Origin: JAJRPT01 sp964465945
GTDB taxonomy: Bacteria; Bacteroidota; Ignavibacteria; Kapaibacteriales; UBA2268
Direction: 5' to 3'
NCBI GenBank assembly: GCA_964465945.1
Contig: CAYXMM010000003.1
Span: 248,001-312,000, forward strand
Length of the DNA stretch: 64,000 nucleotides
The translations under genes were made by a program, and so were the position numbers. A model generated the notes under the pieces. It was not told the DNA's origin. It searched no databases and saw only the letters and a program-made list of their open reading frames with translations. Shown here in pieces: positions 7,817-16,622 of this stretch; within the stretch, counting starts at the first letter, position 1; each line of letters begins with the position of its first letter.

Positions 7817-10717
7817 TTAATTTTTATTTGATTTAATATAATTTTTCAATTCACTTTTTAAATATAATCCCGTCAAGCTCTTCTTACTTTTAACAATATC
7901 TTCAGGAGTTCCCTCTGCAACAATAAGCCCACCTTTCTTGCCACCTTCAGGACCTAAATCTACCACCCAGTCAGCACACTTAATTACATCTAAATTATGC
8001 TCAATAATAATAACAGTATTACCTTTGTCTACAAGTTTATTAAGTAATTTCATCAAAATATTAATATCATGAAAATGTAAGCCAGTAGTTGGTTCGTCAA
8101 GCATATAAATTGTTTTACCTGTCGATTTTTTAGCTAGTTCAGTTGCTAATTTAACCCTTTGTGCCTCTCCTCCTGACAAAGTAGGTGCTTGCTGTCCTAA
8201 AGTAATATAAGTCAAGCCAACATCATTTAATGCTTTAACTTTAGTTTTAATCTTAGGTATATCAATAAAAAATTCTAATGCTTCTTCCACAGTCATATCT
8301 AAAACTTCGGATATGCTTTTCCCTTTATACTTTATTTCCAGTGTTTCACGATTATATCGTTTTCCATCGCACTCATCACATTTCACATAAACATCAGGCA
8401 AGAAGTTCATTTCAATTTTTTTCATACCAGCACCTTCACACTCAGCACATCTCCCATCTTTTACATTGAAAGAAAATCTACCAGCCGAGTACCCCCGAAT
8501 TTTAGATTCAGGCAACATTGTGAAGAAATCCCTAATATGCGTGAATAATCCAGTGTAAGTAGCAGGATTTGAACGAGGGGTTCGTCCTATAGGGGCTTGG
8601 TCTATTTCAATCACTTTATCAATATTTTCCAAGCCAGTTATGTCCTTATACGCCAAAGCACTTCTATTGGTATTATTATATCTATTCATTAAGATTGGAA
8701 TAAGAGTATCATTTACCAAAGTAGATTTCCCTGAACCAGACATACCAGTTACGCAAATTAACTTACCTAATGGCAATTTCAAGTTTACATCTTTTAAATT
8801 ATTTCCTGTTGCATTGAGAAGCTCTATAAATTGACCATTACCTTCTCTACGTTTTTCTGGTGAAACAATATCCAATTCATTTAAAAGATATTGAGCTGTT
8901 ATAGAATCCTTATATTTTTTATTCTTCTTAATATTTTTTGGCTCTGTTGCAAGAATTAACTCACCTCCGTGAACACCAGCGCCAGGTCCAATATCAATTA
9001 GATAGTCTGATTGCTCTATCATTGCTTTGTCATGCTCTACAACAATAAGCGTGTTTCCTAAATCTGTAAGATGCTTTAAAGAATTAATTAACCGATTATT
9101 GTCATGTTGATGAAGTCCTATTGACGGCTCATCTAATACATACATTATGCCTACTAACTTAGAACCAATCTGCGAAGCGAGCCGTATTCGTTGTGCCTCT
9201 CCACCTGACAAAGTTTTTGAAGTTCTATCTAAACTTAAGTAAGCAAGTCCAACATTTTCCAAAAACTCTAAACGTGAAATTATTTCTTTAATAATTAACC
9301 CAGAAATTTTCTTTTCACTTTCACTTAACTTTGGAGTTAATACCTTAAAAAATTGTATGCAATCATCAATATCTAATTTAGCAATTTCTGATATATTTCG
9401 TCCATCTATTCTAACGAACATACTTTCTTCATTTAAACGACCACCATTACATTTAGGGCAGGGTACATTTCGCATCAAATTCTCGTATCTTTTCTTTTGA
9501 TTTGAAGTTATTGCAACTTCATATTGTCCCATATAAAGAGGAATAATCCCTCTTAATTTTTGTTTAATTTTAGTCTTCCTACCTGAACTAAGCGTATATT
9601 CAAAATCAAACTCATAATTTTCCGAACCGTTTAAAATAATATCTACAATTTCAGTTTCCAAATCTTTAACTGGTGTATCTAAACTAACTCCAACACCTTC
9701 CAAAAATGAAGTAAGCTGAACATACATCCAATTTCCTCTTTTAATTTCAAGCCCCTGAATAGCACCTTCGTTGATAGATAAATTTTTATTTGGGATAATT
9801 AATTCTGGATCAAAGTTATATAATTCACCCATACCACTACAATTTTGGCAAGCCCCATAAGGAGAATTAAAAGAGAACTTATTTGGAGCAAGCTCTTTAT
9901 ATGCTCTTCCAGTAATAGGGCAACTAAAATTAATATTATAAAGTCGGTCGTCCCATTCATTAGTTTTCGGATTCTCAAAATGAATAATAGCATTACCATC
10001 ACCCATCTTTAAAGCCAAATCTAATGACTGGCTTATCCTAACCAAATCATCTTCTTTGACCACAATCCTATCAATAATAACATCAATATCATGAATTTGG
10101 TATCTCGCCAATTTTATTTCTAATGCTAAATCTAATATTTCACCATCAACCCTAACCTTCGTAAAACCTTGTTTCTGCAAATCTAAAAACAATTCTTTAT
10201 AATGACCTTTCCTACCATGAACCACAGGGGAGAGTATCATAACTCGCTTTTTATCAAACTCGTTTAATATCTCATTTAGTATTTGTTCGTGGGATTTTGC
10301 AACAACAGGAATGTTTGCATCAATTGAATACTGAACTCCAATTTTAGCAAAAAGCAATCTTAGATAATCATAAATCTCCGTAACTGTTCCGACAGTTGAG
10401 CGAGGATGTTTTGATAAAGTCTTCTGTTCAATAGAAATAGCAGGGGAGAGCCCCTCAATTCTATCTACATCTGGCTTTTTCAGTACATTCAAAAATTGCT
10501 TTGCATACGCCGATAAAGTTTCAATGTATCGCCTTTGTCCCTCTGCAAATAAAGTATCAAAAGCCAAAGAGGACTTCCCAGACCCAGACATTCCAGTGAT
10601 TACCGTCATTTTATCACGCGGTATTGTTACTGAAATATTCTTCAAGTTATTTTCTTTAGCGCCTGTTACAACAATTTCTTCAATTTCTTTATAATTATCT
10701 TCAATTTGTTTCATCAT
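7817..10717 (-). CDS. uvrA: Excinuclease ABC subunit A
   Basis: The damage-recognition ATPase of nucleotide excision repair; works as a dimer that loads UvrB. At 966 residues it is the normal length. It has two ABC modules: Walker A GMSGSGKSS at 42-50 and GMSGSGKST near 657, with signatures LSGGEAQR near 500 and 844, and LDEP Walker B motifs after each. Zinc-binding Cys pairs are visible in GACQNCSG, CPKCNGG, CAECEGAG and KCDECDGK. The first pair of the first zinc module reads CPIT instead of CxxC, a loss seen in some family members. It is the last gene of the operon MFS-pirin-esterase-uvrA, and its start lies 17 bases inside the esterase gene. No DNA-damage operator is visible inside the operon. 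Confidence 0.97.
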   Translation of the reverse strand: MMKQIEDNYKEIEEIVVTGAKENNLKNISVTIPRDKMTVITGMSGSGKSSLAFDTLFAEGQRRYIETLSAYAKQFLNVLKKPDVDRIEGLSPAISIEQKTLSKHPRSTVGTVTEIYDYLRLLFAKIGVQYSIDANIPVVAKSHEQILNEILNEFDKKRVMILSPVVHGRKGHYKELFLDLQKQGFTKVRVDGEILDLALEIKLARYQIHDIDVIIDRIVVKEDDLVRISQSLDLALKMGDGNAIIHFENPKTNEWDDRLYNINFSCPITGRAYKELAPNKFSFNSPYGACQNCSGMGELYNFDPELIIPNKNLSINEGAIQGLEIKRGNWMYVQLTSFLEGVGVSLDTPVKDLETEIVDIILNGSENYEFDFEYTLSSGRKTKIKQKLRGIIPLYMGQYEVAITSNQKKRYENLMRNVPCPKCNGGRLNEESMFVRIDGRNISEIAKLDIDDCIQFFKVLTPKLSESEKKISGLIIKEIISRLEFLENVGLAYLSLDRTSKTLSGGEAQRIRLASQIGSKLVGIMYVLDEPSIGLHQHDNNRLINSLKHLTDLGNTLIVVEHDKAMIEQSDYLIDIGPGAGVHGGELILATEPKNIKKNKKYKDSITAQYLLNELDIVSPEKRREGNGQFIELLNATGNNLKDVNLKLPLGKLICVTGMSGSGKSTLVNDTLIPILMNRYNNTNRSALAYKDITGLENIDKVIEIDQAPIGRTPRSNPATYTGLFTHIRDFFTMLPESKIRGYSAGRFSFNVKDGRCAECEGAGMKKIEMNFLPDVYVKCDECDGKRYNRETLEIKYKGKSISEVLDMTVEEALEFFIDIPKIKTKVKALNDVGLTYITLGQQAPTLSGGEAQRVKLATELAKKSTGKTIYMLDEPTTGLHFHDINILMKLLNKLVDKGNTVIIIEHNLDVIKCADWVVDLGPEGGKKGGLIVAEGTPEDIVKSKKSLTGLYLKSELKNYIKSNKN

Positions 10718-11333
10718 TCCATTCTATTATTTCATTTATAATATTTTGTGGTATCCAATGCCCTTCGCTATGTTCTATGTATTTATAATTCTTTAACTTA
10801 TAAGCAGAAATAATATCTTGACTATTCCTTACCTCTTCAATCGGAATTACAATATCTTTTGCACCATGACATGCAAAAATTGATAATTCTTTATTATTCA
10901 ACCCATTTATATCAGCAATATTCTTATCGAAATAAGAACTTATAGCAAAAACCTTGTGAATATAAGCTAATTCCGATGCAACAGCATAGCTCATTATCCC
11001 ACCTTGTGAAAATCCAAAAAGAGTAATATTCTCTTTAATAAAAGCAATTCCTAATTTATCCAAGTCGTTTTCAATAAAATTAACTAACTTATTTTTTGAG
11101 TTTATTGCCTCTTCCGTATTAATAATTTTGTCATCAATAGTCCATTTAATATTATACCAACAGCTCTGATTATAACCCATTTCAATAGGTGCTTCCAAAG
11201 ATATGCAATGACAATTCGGAAACAAATCGCTTAAACTTATCAAATCAAACCTATTCGCACCATAACCATGAAGAAAAATCACCAATGGCAACTTTTCACT
11301 TTTATTTGGACTTACTAACTCAAATTCAAGCAT
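10701..11333 (-). CDS. Alpha/beta hydrolase, phospholipase/carboxylesterase family
   Basis: A cytoplasmic serine hydrolase of 210 residues (no signal peptide), the usual size for the Abhydrolase_2 group. The oxyanion-hole motif HGYGAN is at 22-27, the nucleophile elbow GFSQGG at 107-112 (Ser109), the acid in HGAKDIVIP (Asp160), and His192 in EGHW completes the triad. The family hydrolyses short acyl or thioester bonds on lipids or proteins; the real substrate is unknown. It shares one base with the pirin stop (TAATG) and overlaps uvrA by 17 bases, so it is translated as part of that operon. Confidence 0.85.
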   Translation of the reverse strand: MLEFELVSPNKSEKLPLVIFLHGYGANRFDLISLSDLFPNCHCISLEAPIEMGYNQSCWYNIKWTIDDKIINTEEAINSKNKLVNFIENDLDKLGIAFIKENITLFGFSQGGIMSYAVASELAYIHKVFAISSYFDKNIADINGLNNKELSIFACHGAKDIVIPIEEVRNSQDIISAYKLKNYKYIEHSEGHWIPQNIINEIIEWNDETN

Positions 11334-12175
11334 TAATCAAACTTTTCAACTAAATGACCAAATTTTCCTTCACCATATTCAAGAAAAGAACGCTTAGCAT
11401 CGCCCATTGTATTCATAACAAAAGGACCTGCCGCAGCCACAACTTCTCCATTATCTTTTCCTGACATTACCAAAAATTTAGATTTCTGATTTACTAAAAT
11501 CTCAACCTGTGCTACTTCACCAAGTATTGCCGTTTGATTAGTTGAAACTCTCGCTCCATTGATGCTTATTTCACCCTCAATCATATAGATATAAGTATCA
11601 AGAGCAGAATTAAAATCAAAATTAGAACTATTATTTAACTCCACAAGCAATAAATCAATGTAATATTTAGATTCAGCTACACCTTTTATATCTTTATATT
11701 TTCCAGAAATAACAGAAATACTCTTATTTTCATCTTGAAATCTTGGAATTTCACTCTTTTCCCATGCAAAGTATTGTGGCTTACCCATTTTATCTTTAGC
11801 CGGCAAATTCACCCAAAGTTGAATTAATTCTAATATTCCACCATTTGCTGCAAGCTCTTTCGATGGTCTTTCACTATGAACCAATCCAGAAGCAGACTCC
11901 GTCCATTGAACCCCACCTTCGTGAATAACACTACTATTTCCCAGTGAATCACGATGATGCAATGAACCTTGCAAAATTATAGAAACAGGTGTGAAGCCCC
12001 TATGCGGGTGAGGAGGAACTCCTAAGTCCTCTTGTCTCTCTCCACCCTTATGAAAGTTTTTTGCATGATGCAATAATATAAACGGATTAAGAAATCTAAT
12101 CTCATTATTAGGAAAAGCTTGCTTCACATCAAACCCTTCTACATCTGCTCGAACAGAATTTACTACTTTAATCAT
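11333..12175 (-). CDS. Pirin family protein
   Basis: A bicupin metalloprotein of 280 residues. The N-terminal cupin carries the metal ligands HPHRGF (His56, His58) and HSERP (His100, Glu102), almost the same positions as in known pirins. Family members act as quercetin dioxygenases or as redox-sensing partners; which applies here cannot be told. The C-terminal cupin (about 170-270) has lost clear ligands, as usual. The start overlaps the MFS transporter's stop by 4 bases (ATGA), placing pirin, transporter, esterase and uvrA in one tightly coupled operon, perhaps an oxidative or xenobiotic stress unit (inference). Confidence 0.92.
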   Translation of the reverse strand: MIKVVNSVRADVEGFDVKQAFPNNEIRFLNPFILLHHAKNFHKGGERQEDLGVPPHPHRGFTPVSIILQGSLHHRDSLGNSSVIHEGGVQWTESASGLVHSERPSKELAANGGILELIQLWVNLPAKDKMGKPQYFAWEKSEIPRFQDENKSISVISGKYKDIKGVAESKYYIDLLLVELNNSSNFDFNSALDTYIYMIEGEISINGARVSTNQTAILGEVAQVEILVNQKSKFLVMSGKDNGEVVAAAGPFVMNTMGDAKRSFLEYGEGKFGHLVEKFD

Positions 12176-13350
12176 GTTCCCTCCAAAGTTGTTAATTTAA
12201 AAGAAATATAAATTGCTATAAAAGTCAAAGCGATACATAAGTATCCAACCCATTGATAATTTTTAATTGCTCCATTATCAGCAGTTACAACGATTGCACC
12301 TGAGATTAATGAAGCAAGTCCAGCTCCAATTTGCTGAAAACTTGATGACAAACTCATAAACCCACCTCTGTTTTCTGGTAATACTACCGATGTCATCATT
12401 GAATTTGATGGAATCATTCTTCCACTTATAAAAACAAAAAATAACCCATTTACGATAACAGCGTAATATACAGGCATAGGAGGTAAATTAGTAAGAACAA
12501 AAAGTGGTATAATCGACCCAATAGCCATAATTAAGAAAATTTTCTTCCGACCGAACTTATCTGCCATTCTCCCAACCAAAGGACCAGTAAACATAGTTAA
12601 GCCACCTCCGACAAAATAAATAATAGGAATTTGCGCTTGTGTAAATCCAACATTCCTAATCATATATGGAGTAATAAAAGGAATAACCATAAACTGACCT
12701 AAAACTAATAAAAGCATAAAAACTAAAGCTATTTGTTGATTTCTTCTCAAAAGTAAAACCTTTATTAGTTCAATAGGCGATTTTTTCTTCTGCCCCAAAT
12801 GAGAATTATAATTTGGAATAAATTTAATCACCATAAATAAAACAATAAAAGCCACCCCAGCCATTGCATAAAAAGGGAAATTCCAAGTATATATATTTGC
12901 TAAGTATAAGCCAGTTGGAACTCCAATCACAGAAGCAAATGAGAAAGCAGAAGTTAATACTCCCATCGCCTCTGACCGCTTTTCAACAGGAAAAGCATCT
13001 CCAATTATTGCATAAATCAAACCATTAATAAGCCCACCAAACATACCAGTTATAATACGAGCAAACATCAATAAATGATATGAATCAGCTAATCCACAAA
13101 GCAATGTTCCTAATGTAAATCCAGTATAGACAAAAACTAACGCCTTCTTTCTATCAAATCTATCAATAAAAAATGCACTTGTAAAACTTGCTGTTCCAGC
13201 AGAGAGAGTATAAGCAGAGACTAAAAAACTAAATTGTCGAGTTGAAATATGGAATAACTCCATTAACTCATTGCCTAATGGCATTATGATCATAAAGTCC
13301 ATTATATGAATGAACATTAACGATGCTAAAATAACAAGTACAAGGAACAA
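12172..13350 (-). CDS. MFS transporter (drug/metabolite efflux type), TTG start
   Basis: A 12-helix inner-membrane transporter of 392 residues. TM1 contains the family motif DFMIIMPLG and loop 2-3 reads FFIDRFDRKKAL, close to motif A of DHA1 efflux pumps; a second such loop, GRMADKFGRKK, lies in the second half. Substrate is unknown. The frame is closed by a stop 12 bases before the start, and the only suitable start before TM1 is TTG at 13350, which has AGGA 7 bases upstream. Starting at the next Met would remove half of TM1. First gene of the operon with pirin, esterase and uvrA. A TATTTTTG sequence at 13416-13423 overlaps the neighbouring terminator's T-run, so the promoter is uncertain. 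Confidence 0.88.
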   Translation of the reverse strand: MFLVLVILASLMFIHIMDFMIIMPLGNELMELFHISTRQFSFLVSAYTLSAGTASFTSAFFIDRFDRKKALVFVYTGFTLGTLLCGLADSYHLLMFARIITGMFGGLINGLIYAIIGDAFPVEKRSEAMGVLTSAFSFASVIGVPTGLYLANIYTWNFPFYAMAGVAFIVLFMVIKFIPNYNSHLGQKKKSPIELIKVLLLRRNQQIALVFMLLLVLGQFMVIPFITPYMIRNVGFTQAQIPIIYFVGGGLTMFTGPLVGRMADKFGRKKIFLIMAIGSIIPLFVLTNLPPMPVYYAVIVNGLFFVFISGRMIPSNSMMTSVVLPENRGGFMSLSSSFQQIGAGLASLISGAIVVTADNGAIKNYQWVGYLCIALTFIAIYISFKLTTLEGT

Positions 13351-13414
13351 AAAATTATCCTAAAATTTAATAATTGTATAAAGACGACTATTTCCTAAAA
13401 AAACTTTAAAATGT

Positions 13415-13449
13415 GCAAAAATAAAAAAAGGAGCAAATTTGCTCCTTTT
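13415..13449 (-). terminator. Terminator after the secreted-protein trio (copy 1 of a repeated terminator)
   Basis: On the minus strand, arms AAAAGGAGC/GCTCCTTTT around AAATTT are followed by seven T, then ATTTTTGC. It lies 7 bases past the stop at 13456. The 34 bases 13415-13448 are identical to 16569-16602. Confidence 0.9.
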
Positions 13450-13455
13450 CTATTA

Positions 13456-14124
13456 TTATTCATCACATTCACCTGATATACAAGGTATTGGTATATTGGG
13501 GTCTAAACAATCTGTGTATGCAGATATAGGTGAGCAACTATTTACTGTATATGTTATTGGGTATGGTGATACACCGACTACCAACTTCCCTGTGTTTAAA
13601 TGCTTTCCAACACCAGCATCATATTCTCTATAACAACATTTGGTACCACAATTCAAATATTGATATACATCAACTAAATTATGCACTACTCCATTGATAA
13701 CTCTTGAATACACATAATTTGAAGAGTTCATTCCATCAGCACAACATACTTCAGAAGATTGATCAACTTTAATAATTGATCTAATTTTTGCTTGGCATGA
13801 TTTTTCAAAATATACTCTTACTTTGCAAGTGTATCCTGTAATTAAAGGCACAGCTTTTTTAACAGCTTCAATTTCTAATATCTTCATCATTGTGGAGTCC
13901 GATAAAAAATTTGACTCATTATTTAAAGAATTCCAGTCTATTTTAACTTCATAATCTAAACCAGAAGACCTATAATAAATATTAACATCTCCATAATTTC
14001 CATATCGATCATAGCCATAAACAGCATTAGCAGAATTCCAAGTGCCTGAACCAGCAGGACAATTTTGTGACCATATTGTTGGAATACTAAAAAGAAAAAC
14101 AACTAAAAAATAAATTAATTTCAT
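13456..14124 (-). CDS. Cys-rich secreted protein, family unknown (paralogue of 15666-16337)
   Basis: A 222-residue protein with a clear signal peptide (cleavage near IWSQ-NC). The mature part has over a dozen Cys, including CSPISAYTDCLDPNIPIPC near the C-terminus and a CC pair followed by YREYDAG. It shares layout with the 223-residue protein two genes upstream: an N-terminal NCP/DCP start, a KIDWNSL/HIDWATF strand, IIKVDQSSEVCC/YIKVDQTNSVYC, NCGTKCC/DCGIACC and a closing D-C-L ... P-C ... C(D)E. The two are therefore diverged paralogues. I recognise no known domain. There is no T9SS domain, so it is either periplasmic or exported with help. Last of the three-gene block, followed by a strong terminator. 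Confidence 0.75.
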   Translation of the reverse strand: MKLIYFLVVFLFSIPTIWSQNCPAGSGTWNSANAVYGYDRYGNYGDVNIYYRSSGLDYEVKIDWNSLNNESNFLSDSTMMKILEIEAVKKAVPLITGYTCKVRVYFEKSCQAKIRSIIKVDQSSEVCCADGMNSSNYVYSRVINGVVHNLVDVYQYLNCGTKCCYREYDAGVGKHLNTGKLVVGVSPYPITYTVNSCSPISAYTDCLDPNIPIPCISGECDE

Positions 14125-14132
14125 TTTCTACC

Positions 14133-15656
14133 TCAATTTTTAATAAATTTTAAGTTCTTGATTTTATTGGTATTAATAATTTGTATAAAGTAATGTCCTT
14201 TACTCAAGTTTGATATATCCATAGTTTCAGAATAAATTCCTTCTAAAACAACTTCACCCAACAAATTCATTATTTTATAACTATCTTTTCGACCAATTCC
14301 ATTTATTGTTATTTTATTATTGCTTGGATTAGGGTATAATGATAGTTCATCCTGTTTGTCTTCAACATCACTAATTAAAAAATTATTTTCATTAATTATG
14401 AAGATGGCATTTGAATAGAAAAAATACATATCTCCTTTTGAATTAATTTTCATATTTGAAAAGCCTAATGTGCTTTTTGGAATAGCATCATACCCGTTTC
14501 CAAAAAGAGTGCCTACTCTAAAATTAAATACTTCTTTATCATACAATTCATCTCCAAGTACAATAAATTTTCCATTCTCAAGCAGAAAATCACTATCTAT
14601 TTTAACTATTTTTCCATTCTCATTGATAATATAAAATCCTTTTGAACCAGTAAAAAGTATCCTTTTATCTGAAAGCTCTTTTACTCCATAAACAGGTTCA
14701 TATCTCTCAAAATTAGATTTTGGGTTCAATTGTAAACCATCTTCTTTTGTAAAGACTTTCCAACTATCGGCATTAGGGTTGTAACTTGAAAGACTCTCAC
14801 AGCAACTAAAAGGATACATTTTTCCATTTTCTTCATAATATAAAGTCCTTGCCATAGTCGAAATGAATATTTCATTTTTTGAAGTTTCATAAATTTGTGA
14901 TATTTTTTTGTTTATGTTATTCGCAGAACTAACATTATAATCTTGATAATTAGGTAATCCACTTGATAACTCTATAAGTTCTGTTGTAACTAAGTTTCCT
15001 GTTGAGTCAAAAATCCATAAATCTTCTTGATTATACTTTGTGTAATCTTCCTCACTTTCATCCCAATACCTTTGGGATGCAATGTTCCCATTTTCTAAGA
15101 CCAAAAGATTTGATGAATTAACTATTAAATTATCAAACATTCCATTATGTATTTTGGTTAAATTAGAACCATCAAATTTATATAAACCACCTTCAAAGTT
15201 TGCTTTTGTTGTATTATAGCATACAAACCACATATTGTCATTTTTATCAAAAACTAATTGGGTGAATATAGTACCTTCACTAAATTCGTTAAATTGAATT
15301 TTATTCCAAACATTGTTTGAATACATATAAACAGCATCACTTATATAAAATAATTCACCTTTTGAATTTGATGTAAATTTCCCCAAAGAATTTAAGTATA
15401 TATTGTACTTAATGTTATCTTCAATATAAATCATTTCAATTTCTTTAAATTCGCCTGATGCACTATATTGGAACATACCTGCTAAATCTTTTTTTAAAGT
15501 TTTATCATAGGTTTTTCTTGTTAGTATATATAGATTATCATTAACAAGTTCCATACTTACTAACGATTGATGTTTATCTAAATTATCATTTCTTATAAAT
15601 TCATAAGAATGTAAATTTAAACTTAAAATAATAGTTACTAAAATTAATAATTTCAT
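14133..15656 (-). CDS. Secreted beta-propeller-like protein with T9SS sorting domain
   Basis: A 507-residue secreted protein. A signal peptide occupies about 1-18. The body is built of repeating blocks such as NLYILTRKTY, GELFYISDAVYMYSNN, NMWFVCYNT and GDMYFFYSNAIFIIN, which look like two-component-regulator/propeller-type repeats. The last ~75 residues are a T9SS type A sorting domain (LSLYPNPSNNKITI ... YKIMNLLGEV ... LSKGHYFIQI ... KFIKN). It lies between the two Cys-rich paralogues, with gaps of 8 and 9 bases, so the three are co-transcribed and may work together at the cell surface. Enzymatic activity is not evident. Confidence 0.8.
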   Translation of the reverse strand: MKLLILVTIILSLNLHSYEFIRNDNLDKHQSLVSMELVNDNLYILTRKTYDKTLKKDLAGMFQYSASGEFKEIEMIYIEDNIKYNIYLNSLGKFTSNSKGELFYISDAVYMYSNNVWNKIQFNEFSEGTIFTQLVFDKNDNMWFVCYNTTKANFEGGLYKFDGSNLTKIHNGMFDNLIVNSSNLLVLENGNIASQRYWDESEEDYTKYNQEDLWIFDSTGNLVTTELIELSSGLPNYQDYNVSSANNINKKISQIYETSKNEIFISTMARTLYYEENGKMYPFSCCESLSSYNPNADSWKVFTKEDGLQLNPKSNFERYEPVYGVKELSDKRILFTGSKGFYIINENGKIVKIDSDFLLENGKFIVLGDELYDKEVFNFRVGTLFGNGYDAIPKSTLGFSNMKINSKGDMYFFYSNAIFIINENNFLISDVEDKQDELSLYPNPSNNKITINGIGRKDSYKIMNLLGEVVLEGIYSETMDISNLSKGHYFIQIINTNKIKNLKFIKN

Positions 15657-15665
15657 CTCTCCTCC

Positions 15666-16337
15666 TTATTCGCAGTCAACTTCACATGGAAGGAGCTGAT
15701 TTGTTAAACAATCTAATGTTGTAGAAACATCACAACCAAATGAAGTAAAGGTTTTACTTGTTATTTTCCATCGATTATTCCAACCACCATGTGTATTAAC
15801 TTCTTCACATTCTAATGTGTAAGTAGTTTTGCAACAAGCGATCCCACAATCTTGTTTCTCTTTAACTTGATAATATTTAGTACCTTGATAATTGAACCAA
15901 TCTGGCTCTCCACCAATCCAATCTTGATTATAACAATAGACAGAATTAGTTTGGTCTACTTTTATATAACACGATAATATTTTATAACATGGTTTATAAT
16001 CATAAAAGTTGAATGTTTTTGTTTCTGGATACTCACATTCTTCAAAAAAATCATATATAATTGCTTGGATATACAATTCTTTCCAATTACTTTTGTTAAA
16101 CCTATAAAATTTATTATTTTCATCAAAGGTTGCCCAGTCAATATGTATATCGTAAGTATTTGCACCAGTTTGTTTGTATTTATAATCTACTTCTGGACTT
16201 ATTAACCATTCACCAGGATATGGTTCATAACTAATATGAGCAGTTGTAAAATTTGTTAAATCAGGGCAATCAACTTGAGCTTTTGTATTAATGCTGTAAA
16301 ACATTAAACATGTAATAAGAATTGCACAATATTTCAT
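15666..16337 (-). CDS. Cys-rich secreted protein, family unknown (paralogue of 13456-14124)
   Basis: A 223-residue protein with a signal peptide (cleavage near TKAQ-VDC). The mature chain carries many Cys: DCP at the N-terminus, EECEYPETK, YKPCYKILSCYIKVDQ, DCGIACCKTTYTLEC, a DCLTNQLLPC segment and a final VDCE. The Cys spacing and strand motifs match the protein at 13456-14124, although overall identity is low. First gene of a three-gene block; the 285 bases upstream are very AT-rich and hold a T15 run and the gcvPB terminator. No T9SS domain and no recognisable enzyme motif. Disulfide-rich surface or periplasmic role is inferred. Confidence 0.75.
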   Translation of the reverse strand: MKYCAILITCLMFYSINTKAQVDCPDLTNFTTAHISYEPYPGEWLISPEVDYKYKQTGANTYDIHIDWATFDENNKFYRFNKSNWKELYIQAIIYDFFEECEYPETKTFNFYDYKPCYKILSCYIKVDQTNSVYCYNQDWIGGEPDWFNYQGTKYYQVKEKQDCGIACCKTTYTLECEEVNTHGGWNNRWKITSKTFTSFGCDVSTTLDCLTNQLLPCEVDCE

Positions 16338-16475
16338 AAAATCACCTTAGAATATTTTAAAATATGCCAATTACCTTTCCATATTATAATTAAAAATGAA
16401 AAAAATTATCGAAAAGTTAGATAATTTTTAATCAAAATTAATTAAAATATTAACTGACGAAAGCAAATTAAATCA

Positions 16476-16490
16476 TTTTTTTTTTTTTTT
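16476..16490 (+). repeat. T15 homopolymer upstream of the secreted trio
   Basis: Fifteen consecutive T in the gap between gcvPB and the first secreted-protein gene, about 140 bases before its start on the minus strand (A15 there). Long homopolymers are prone to length change; here it could alter promoter spacing. Seen directly; effect unknown. Confidence 0.7.
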
Positions 16491-16568
16491 GCAAATATTA
16501 TTTTAAAAAAACAAAAAAACTTATTAACAATTTAAAATAATTCCAGTAAAATACAAACTTCAAATTAA

Positions 16569-16602
16569 GCAAAAATAAAAAAAGGAGCAAATTTGCTCCT
16601 TT
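16569..16602 (-). terminator. Terminator of the fab-gcvPB operon (copy 2 of the repeated terminator)
   Basis: Arms AAAGGAGC/GCTCCTTT around AAATTT, then seven T on the minus strand, 20 bases past the gcvPB stop. Identical over 34 bases to 13415-13448. Confidence 0.9.
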
Positions 16603-16622
16603 CCTTTGTAGTTTTAATTTAC

